From Blumeriella jaapii (taxonomy: Eukaryota; Ascomycota; Leotiomycetes; Helotiales; Drepanopezizaceae): DNA of 64,000 bases. Shown here in pieces: positions 57,067 through 64,000 of the stretch. Position numbers and translations under genes: made by a program. Each line of letters starts with the position of its first letter. The stretch's first letter is position 1. The notes below the pieces were generated by a model. It was not told where the DNA came from. It was given only the letters and a program-made list of their open reading frames with translations, and did not search any database. The stretch lies in NCBI GenBank assembly GCA_009599575.1, contig VWND01000017.1, positions 124,001 through 188,000 on the forward strand, written 5' to 3'.

Positions 57067-58612
57067 CTAGATACGATGCTTCTCGCTTTCTGTGATAGTT
57101 GTTAGCAGGAGCCTATGTGGAAAGCGAGGACGGGACGACGTACCTAGTCGCGAGTAGAGCATGTACAAGGCCATTTGGTTGCACTCGGCAGTTCCAGTGA
57201 TGGTCACCAGTCGCTCGTTGCTGTTATCTTGGGGCTCGTTGATCTTGATCACACTGCCGCTGAGTTGTCTGATCTCGTTGATCTTCGCACCACCCTTGCC
57301 AATGATGGCCCCAACCATGTCGTTAGGAATGAAGATTTGTTGCGTCAATGGCTGACCTGGGACGACAGGACCACCTGGGGAAGGACCAACACCAGCCTGT
57401 GGGACAGGGCCACCCATGTGGGGTTGGTGTGGTTGTTGCGGTCCAACTCCTCCGTAACCTCCTTGGACTACCGGGGAACCACCATAATGCATGGGGTTGA
57501 CTGGTTGTTGCACCTGTGGTGGTTGGCCGTGGCCAGCGTATGGCTGGTTGTAGCCTTGGCTGGGGGTTTGGTGGGGACGGTCTTGGTGACGGCGATGATC
57601 CGGATGGCCGTAGTTGCCGCCAGCTGGTTGAGGGACATAGGGGACGACTTGCATGCCACCAGGAACAACTCCAGCGGGGCCGCCACTCCGCGAGGCATAG
57701 GCCGAGGCTGCGGGGCCACCGAATCGCTCGGAAAGCTGCTCAAACAACGTGCTACCCACATAGTAGGTTGCGATATGAACTGCATCCGCAACACCGAGGA
57801 CAACGAGCGAGCGTTCGGTCGAAAGGGGGAGGGTAGAGTCGGATGCGTTGAGGCGAGCACCAGAAGCTTCCTGAATTTCACGAATGCGCACACCCCCCTT
57901 GCCAATGATAGAGCCAATTAGGATATGAGGAATAAGCAGACGAAGAGGGTAGGTCTTGGACTGAGCGTTGGATGGGGTTTCGAGGGGTTCATTGTTGAGA
58001 GTTCGGATGATGAGACCAAAAGCCTGGAACGATTAGCAAGACCTCCACATGTACGTAGAGCTTCGACATACCTTGGCTGCAGCATCAACAACACCACTAA
58101 CAGTGAGAATACGCTCAACTGCCCCCTTCTGGTAATCACTGACCGTGCACTTTGCACCGGACATCTTTCTGATCAGCGAGACGTTCTCCGCCCTTCCCAA
58201 TGACTGTAGCAGCCTCGGCACTGGTGATGACCGCTCGAATGTGAATCCATCCACTCTCGTCATGCTGGAGATGCGATGCGGCAACGGGCAAGTCTCGGGT
58301 GGTGGATGTAGCAGCAGCTGTACTCTCAATCTGTTGCGCGCTGGCATCTGGAATCACGGTATCGCCCTGGCCATCCGTCTTCTCGACCTTGGTGCCGTTG
58401 GCTGTTTCGGTCTTCAACTCACCATTCGAGCTGACGACAGGTGGCTCGAGAACCGCCTCGACTGGCTTCTGCTCTGCAACCTCTAGCTTGACGATCTTAT
58501 CCAAGGCCGGTCTCTTGGCTTCCGGCTGATCGTTCGGCGTAGAAGGCGAGGAAGGGTCTTCGAGAGGTCGCTTCGTCGACTGAGTGGGAGCAGCGGCTGG
58601 TGAGGCAGACAT
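57067..58612 (-). CDS. triple-KH RNA-binding protein (PBP2/HEK2-like), frameshift in KH1
   Basis: Exons 58612-58072, 58023-57144, 57089-57067 on the minus strand. They sum to 1,444 nt, two short of a multiple of three; two added bases give 481 residues. The break is inside the KH1 GxxG loop near 58185, between ATVIGKGGE and NVSLIRKMSGAKCTV, which read in different frames. KH2 starts at PLRLLIPHILIGSIIGKGGV, KH3 at QQIFIPNDMVGAIIGKGGA, separated by a Pro/Gln/Gly-rich linker. Relatives (yeast Pbp2 and Hek2/Khd1, fission yeast Rnc1) bind mRNA and control stability or translation, or act at telomeres. The last exon codes only seven full residues (SEKHRI and stop). The frameshift is more likely an assembly indel than a real loss. 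Confidence 0.82.
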
Positions 58613-59641
58613 CTTGTTCGATACCTATGGGTTAATTTCTTCACTGAAGAGGGAGAAGAAGTGGTCGGGAAGGTGTCGCAACGGTTTTGGATTGATCGTT
58701 ATGTACACCACGGGGGGGGTTCCCGAAAGAAAACGTGCTGGTGTTGATGGATCGTGAAGGAGTTTCGCGTGCTTGAGGTGAACTGGTAAGAAGGGAGGAT
58801 TTGGATCTGTGCCGTAGGAAGGGAGCAGAGACGTGCTGTGAAGACAAGGAGACCGGTCTTGCGACTGTCTATTCTTGCGGAGGAGGAGGTTGAGGTGGGC
58901 TGGAATGGGCGCAACAGAGATGTAGATGTGGGTGTGGGTGTGGGTGTGGAGGTGAAGAGATGGATGGTGGGTGATGATGCAGCGCGCCTGTTGAAGCAGT
59001 CCCCTTGTTCTGGACAGTAAAGCAGTAGTAGAGAGCTCTCCGCAAACCTTTGAGGATCTTTAGCTGTTCCAACGAAGGATCCCGTCTGCTCTTTTGTTCA
59101 TTCGAGATGTTGTGCAGCACGGCGCGGAGGGGGCCAGGGGGATTCGGATGGAAAGTTGACAGCTCAGTCAGTTGCTGCGTTTCTGTTTCGTTTCGGGAGT
59201 GAAGCTTCTTTCTTGACCTTGACGTTCGCGCCACAGCCAGGTTGACGAAGATTGGAGGCCTGGCAGAACGATCAACCAACGCGAGTTGGATAAGCGGTGC
59301 CTGATGCAGAGAGAAGAAGGAGGCGTGGAGTGTTGACGAGATGGGGGAAAAGAGGATGAAGAAGAGGAAGAAGAGGTGGAGTTGAACTGGAATCTCGAAG
59401 CAATCGAGATCGATTTTGGCTGAGCAGAAGCCGAGCTAACTTTTCCGGGACTAGCGCGCCTGGTCACGTTGGACCCCCTTCTATCATCACGTGACCTCGG
59501 CAGAGCGCGCCGAGATGTTTCTCTGTGATCGCGTCGCACGATGAAACAAAAGGTGGACCGTCACATCTCCCTACCCAGATACAGGACAAGAATCGTTGGA
59601 AATTCCAAATCAACAGCAAAAATCACTTTCAAATCACACAG
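58613..59641. promoter_or_regulatory. divergent region between KH-protein and FTA4 genes
   Basis: About 1 kb serving two diverging starts. A GGTGTGGGTGTGG repeat (58929-58952) and a GAAGAGGAAGAAGAGG tract (59352-59375). CACGTGACC at 59488-59496. No gene recognised; frames are low-complexity. Confidence 0.45.
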
Positions 59642-60723
59642 ATGCCGACCATGGACCCGACCATGCACTTGCAGCAGACCTCCGACGGCCTCAACCCCCA
59701 TGCGACGCGTCTGGACAAGACCCTGAGGGCCCTGCAAGCGAGAGTCAAGGAGCAGGAAGTGCTCCTGGAAGAGGTACGAGCATGACCAGCACCCTGTGCT
59801 CCATCAATTACGTTAAGTTCTGTGCTCATGCGATTTGGCAGCTCCGTGCGTCTACAGCTCCGATCGAAACTCAGCCTTCGGCAGACCGGAAAACCCACCT
59901 GCAACAGCTGCGCGCTCTCAAAGCTGCCTACGAATCGCTCACACCCTCCGAACCCTGGCTTCCACCTCGCGACTCTGCCCTTCCCGGCCTCCTAGCCCTG
60001 CGAGTCACAGACCAGGTCGTCAAGGAGAGCGAGGAATCTATCGTGCAAACGGAAGCCCAGCTCAGAGCCATTCGACACAGGCTTGACCAGGAACACGGCG
60101 ATCTACAGGATGCGAAATTGATCCAGTCCGAAATGGAACTCCGCATAGATGCCCTCCAAGAGCGCGTAGAAGAGCGGACCCAACAGCCACCCAGTCAGAT
60201 TGCCAAAGACATGATCCGAGCCGTGAAGAAACGTCAGGCGTCCTACGACAACGAGACGCTGAAGCTGGTGCAGGCTTTGCAAGAATTCATTGACGATCAT
60301 CTTGCGGCTATGCTTGCGGCCGAAGAGCTCGGAGGCCCGATCGCCGGAGAAATACCCGAGCTTGACGATGGGTTGCTGCAAGGCGCTTTCAGCGCGAAAG
60401 GGAAACCGAAGAAAGCAAAGCCCAGCGAAGACCACCGGCAACGTCGTCTCGACCAGATATGGGGTCCAAGGCCGGACGAGGAGGGGGACGATGAGGAGCC
60501 TTGGGACGAGAAACGGGCTGCGGCAGCTGATATGCGAGACTTGACGGAAGCGCTGCTCAATGGCTGGGCTGACGCGGAAGGCGGCGGCCCTGGTGCGTAC
60601 GTTGACCTGCAACGGGAATCGGCTGCGGCGAGATTTCTTGTGAGGTCCAAGGTTGCACAGTTTCACCCCAGGGATGCCATGAAACTCCGATTGATCGATT
60701 TTGGACGCGAGATTGACGACTGA
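59642..60723 (+). CDS. FTA4: kinetochore Sim4/CENP-like complex subunit FTA4
   Basis: Exons 59642-59773 and 59842-60723; 337 residues. Largely alpha-helical with coiled coils at about 15-45 (DKTLRALQARVKEQEVLLEE), 100-165 (EESIVQTEAQLRAIRHRLDQ) and around KKRQASYDNETLKLVQALQE. An acidic, low-complexity middle (DEEGDDEEPWDEK) and a conserved end (ESAAARFLVRSKVAQFHPRDAMKLRLIDFGREIDD) match the FTA4 family. In fission yeast Fta4 belongs to the Sim4 (COMA/CCAN) complex at the inner centromere, which carries CENP-A chromatin to the outer kinetochore. Recognition rests on overall pattern and C-terminus, not catalytic residues. Upstream in-frame codons reach to 59525, but the start at 59642 gives the standard N-terminus. 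Confidence 0.78.
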
Positions 60724-61404
60724 ATCTAGCGTGTTGGAAGTTTCCCCTGCACCCTCGGCAATTTGAGCGTTGTATATCGTTCACCCGCGGTACGAAACCG
60801 AGTCATTGCCCCGAGGGCTTGAAGTTACCCTTGAGTCGGGCCTCTCATATCAGAATTTGACCTTTCTCAGTCTTCACTTGTGGGTGTGCAATGGTGGTTC
60901 ACACTTGAAAATTATCGTGGTGGGAAGGCATTAGTGTGTCAGTCAGAGATTCCCGACCGCCGACCTTAATGTTCATCACAAGAACAAGGCGATCTAGTGG
61001 AAAACCTCTGAACAAAAAACCCTTATGCTAAGATCAGGTTGTCGGGTTAGCTCTACATCCATCTCGAGCTACTCTTGATCATTTCAAGCTGCGCATCGCT
61101 GGTTTAAGGAGCAACATGAGCGTTCACATTGAATGAGATCAAAATCTCACCCGTCTTTGGCAGTGGGTGGCATGAATCTGTTACCGATGAAGAATGAAGG
61201 TCAAGCTTTTTAGGAAAGTGTGTACGTTGCATCTTCACAATACTGTGTTAAGATGGGAAGTACTGGATACACTACCTCCTTCAGAAAGATCGAGACCCGA
61301 GACCCGAGACCCAATTCAAAAGCAAGCAAGCAAATTACAACTGGCCCTTTTCACTTCAATAGTTTTATCATATAGATCATCTCAATCCTGCCTGGTTGCA
61401 CTCC
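60724..61404. other. intergenic between convergent FTA4 and epoxide hydrolase genes
   Basis: About 680 bp of 3' UTR and spacer, with a GAGACCCGAGACCCGAGACCC repeat at 61286-61304. Nothing else recognised. Confidence 0.45.
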
Positions 61405-63318
61405 TCACGCCGTCCACACTTGCTTGACGAACTCCTCAATGTCGCCAAGTAGGACATCTGGCTGCTCTAGCGCTGCGAAATGCCCACCCTTACCACACAT
61501 GTCAGTGTTTTCCTTCACGACTGCCACCGCGGCAGGGACTCAATGCCACCGAAAAGAGACAATGGAAAGCTTACCTTGGAGTGCTCTCTGTAAAAGACTA
61601 GATTCCCCTGGGTCTGGGCCCAGACCTTCGGTACTGGGATGAGTTCTTTGGGAAAGCTGGAGAAGCCGAACGGTACTTTGATGTACTCCGTCACGGGCTG
61701 CTGGTCCTCGGGAAGGAATCGCTGGGAGAATGTTAGCTGCCTTCGCATCCAGCCCCCCTTGGCCATATCTTCTTCGGGGGGAAAGTGCGTCAAGCAGCGC
61801 ATCCACCAGGACTCCTGGCCCCGAGAGCTCAAGGAAAACCTCAAGAAGGAAAACAAGCGCTTACTGTCCGGTACGTGTAGATACTGCTCTCGATCGTTTG
61901 CGTGAACCAGTACAGGCTCACACTCTCCAAGATCTGTTGCAAGCTCGGATCCTCGTCCGTCCACTCGCGGTACTTCTCCCCGATCCACGCCAGCAGCGCC
62001 AACGGGTTCGATGCCAGCACGAGCCCAATCGTCGCCGGCCGCGTGCCGTGCTCCGCCGCGTACGCCGAGCCCGTGGCGAGAAACTGCCGGCCCTTCGCGA
62101 TCATCGCCTTCTCCTTCTCCGAGAAAGCGTGTTCGTCCTCGGAGAATCCGGGAGGCGGCGACGCGAAGAAGTCGAAGTTCACGTGCACAGCTGGGAGAAG
62201 AGGGAGAGGGTCAGACTCAGGTACGGGCTCGCACGCGCGCGCGCGTGTGTTTGGATGGGAACGGCGTACCTTTGCAACTGGAGAAGGCGTCGCCGCCGAG
62301 GATCTTGACGACGCGGCTGCCGATGTCTCCGCCCTGCGCCACGTAGCCGGACCCGAAGCCGAGATTCTGCATCAGCCGGTCCATGACGACGGCGACATCG
62401 GGCACGGCGAAGTCGCGGCCCAGCGGTGGCGGGCTGGACCAGGCGTAGCCCGGGAGCGAGGGCACGATGACATGGTAGGGCAGCACGGCGGGGTCCGGGT
62501 ACTTGGCTCGGAGCAGGTTGAGAATGGGGAGGAACTCGAGAAAGTTTCCCGGCCAGCCGTGGAGGAGGAGCAGCGGGATGGCGCTGGGCGAGGACGAGAA
62601 GAGCGCGATGAAGTGGGTTGTGAAGTCCCCGGCTTCGGTCGTGACGGAGGTGGTGAAGTTGGGGAAGGAGTTGATGTATGACTCGGTCTTCCTCCTAGCT
62701 GGTTGTGAGCATAGGCGCAGTCGTGTGTGATGGGAGATCAAAAACGGGGTTTGTGTAACTGATGATAGCTGTACGGAAAGACGGTTTATCTATCAACGTG
62801 TTCAATCATACCACATACCCGCCTCCATCCACTCACTCCCATCTTCGCGTACATCTCAATCCGTCTTCTTACTCTTAAGAACAACACCAGAAGCTCGCTT
62901 AAAACCACACAGCCAGACACACAAACAAACAAACATGTAAGAGCACCTTCCCGTACTTTCCCGGCCTCGATTTTATACATATATATTTGTACATATACAT
63001 ATGTACAGGTATACGTACATGTATATGTACAGGTACAGTATACATAAAAAGAAAAAAGAAAAATACACATCAACAAACAGAAACTCACCAATCAAACTCC
63101 CCCAACCACACCTCCTTCGCGTCCAGCATCCACTGGCGACCAAGGCCCCAGCGGCGATCCGGCCGCGCGCCATTCTCGTACGTCTCTTTCGCGACGCGCG
63201 ACAGCGAGAGGAGTTGTTTGAACGCCGCGATCTCGCGGGCGGGGATGCTGACCGTGAAGGGGCGGGCGCGCGTCGGAGCCGAGGAGGGGGCGGGCGGGGG
63301 CGTGGCGTAGCTGGCCAT
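61405..63318 (-). CDS. epoxide hydrolase (EHN + alpha/beta hydrolase)
   Basis: Exons 63318-63089, 62694-62270, 62190-61865, 61814-61575, 61488-61405 on the minus strand; 434 residues, normal for the microsomal/juvenile-hormone type. N-terminal EHN domain (FTVSIPAREIAAFKQLLSLS to WLGEFDW, about 20-77). Then the alpha/beta fold with the oxyanion motif HGWPGNF (about 121), nucleophile Asp in AQGGDIGSRVVK (about 198), cap domain (HVNFDFFASPPPGF) and catalytic His in GGHFAALE (about 410). It opens epoxides to diols, in detoxification or secondary metabolism; substrate unknown. There is no clear signal anchor. The first intron is 394 bp, far longer than any other here, and contains an AT-rich GTACATGTAC-type stretch. 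Confidence 0.9.
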
Positions 63319-63406
63319 TTTGCGTCGATTGACGGCGTCTGAGGATTGGGATGATGTTCACGATGAGATGGGGGGAATGGACTGGGATTGTGGGAGAGAA
63401 AGGGGG

Positions 63407-63447
<41 letters not shown>

Positions 63448-64000
63448 TTGGAGATGGGGGTTTGTGATCTTGATGTTTACTTAGTTCGAGATGGCGTGTG
63501 GGCAGTCAGTTAAGCTGGCTGGCTGGCTTGCGACATCATGATCGGCTTTTCGGCTAGCTCAGCTTTGGAACAACGTGCCTTTGTTTACATCGCTCGCTGA
63601 TTGATGTGCTGAGTGAGTGAGTGAGTAAGGCGAATATGGAGGTCGGTACGTTTTACCGGTCTTTGTTCAAAAAGGTGATCGACGGCTTGGCTTAAAGATA
63701 CGTACTTGTAAAATGCAATTGCCAGTAGGATGCATGAGGTTCTTATGTAGAGGAACTTACAGATAAACATGCGCATAGATTACACCTTCTGTACATCTTC
63801 GAGTCCACCGGCTTTACACTAGTACCGTCGATACTGTAAACGATCGATAAGGGTCATTCCTAAATCCGAATGCAACTACACGATAAGACGTAATGTAAAT
63901 AGTGACATATTTTATATTACTTGCTGTTGTTCAAGGCGTTATCTAACAATCTAAGATGAAAACCCCCAAAGAATGATTTGCGTATTGGGTAGACGGGAGA
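63319..64000. other. epoxide hydrolase promoter and window edge
   Basis: About 680 bp. After the GT microsatellite at 63410-63443 there is a GAGTGAGTGAGTGAGTAAG repeat (63611-63627) and increasingly A+T-rich sequence to the end. No gene recognised. Confidence 0.4.
63410..63443. repeat. (GT)n microsatellite
   Basis: About 17 uninterrupted TG units roughly 95 bp upstream of the epoxide hydrolase start. Confidence 0.9.

Noticed and set aside
61902..62681. 259-codon plus-strand frame opposite the epoxide hydrolase
   Set aside because: Antisense shadow: Gly/Glu/Arg-rich, spans two introns of the sense gene whose catalytic motifs are clear.
27929..63318. Possible secondary-metabolite cluster (P450, aminotransferase, epoxide hydrolase)
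   Set aside because: The genes are far apart, interleaved with housekeeping genes, and no backbone synthase is present.

Overview
This window comes from the nuclear genome of a filamentous ascomycete (Pezizomycotina; possibly Dothideomycetes, low confidence). The evidence is short 46-90 bp introns with GT..AG ends and CTAAC-like branch points, fungal genes such as HEM14, a Ras-type adenylate cyclase, SRC1/HEH1 and FTA4, and a transposon block damaged in the way repeat-induced point mutation (RIP) damages repeats. All exon borders were read by eye and may be off by a base or two.

Positions 1-27,690 form a strongly A+T-rich block of nested, RIP-mutated transposons with no host gene. From left to right: (i) two tandem, LTR-sharing units of a Ty3/gypsy element (called C here) with RT-RNase H-integrase followed by a second, unrecognised coding relic; (ii) the pol end and 3' LTR of a chromodomain gypsy element (A'); (iii) a 725-bp tandem duplication of the 3' end of another chromovirus (B); (iv) a three-level nest, in which a pogo/Fot1-type DNA transposon (17,295-27,684, TA duplication) contains a small LTR element A (18,460-26,372, duplication CGAAT), which contains a complete element B (19,177-25,651, duplication GTACT). 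Removing each insertion restores the reading frame of the element beneath it. A and B both carry, just inside the 5' LTR, a 10-11 nt stretch complementary to a site in the LTR downstream of a TATA-like box, as expected of Tf1-type self-primed reverse transcription.

Positions 27,900-64,000 are gene-dense and of normal composition. In order: CYP52-like P450 (-), GH20 hexosaminidase (-), NAB2-like poly(A)-RNA zinc-finger protein (+), protoporphyrinogen oxidase (+), ARO8-like aminotransferase (-, one-base frameshift), tRNA-Lys(CUU) with intron (-), a small hypothetical protein (-), adenylate cyclase (+), SRC1/HEH1 inner nuclear membrane protein (+), triple-KH RNA-binding protein (-, frameshift in KH1), FTA4 kinetochore subunit (+) and an epoxide hydrolase (-). 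These are mostly unrelated housekeeping genes and do not form a metabolic cluster. Between adenylate cyclase and SRC1 lie short, unmutated relatives of the AT-block repeats: a pogo terminus and a solo C-type LTR inserted in a ~95-bp minisatellite.
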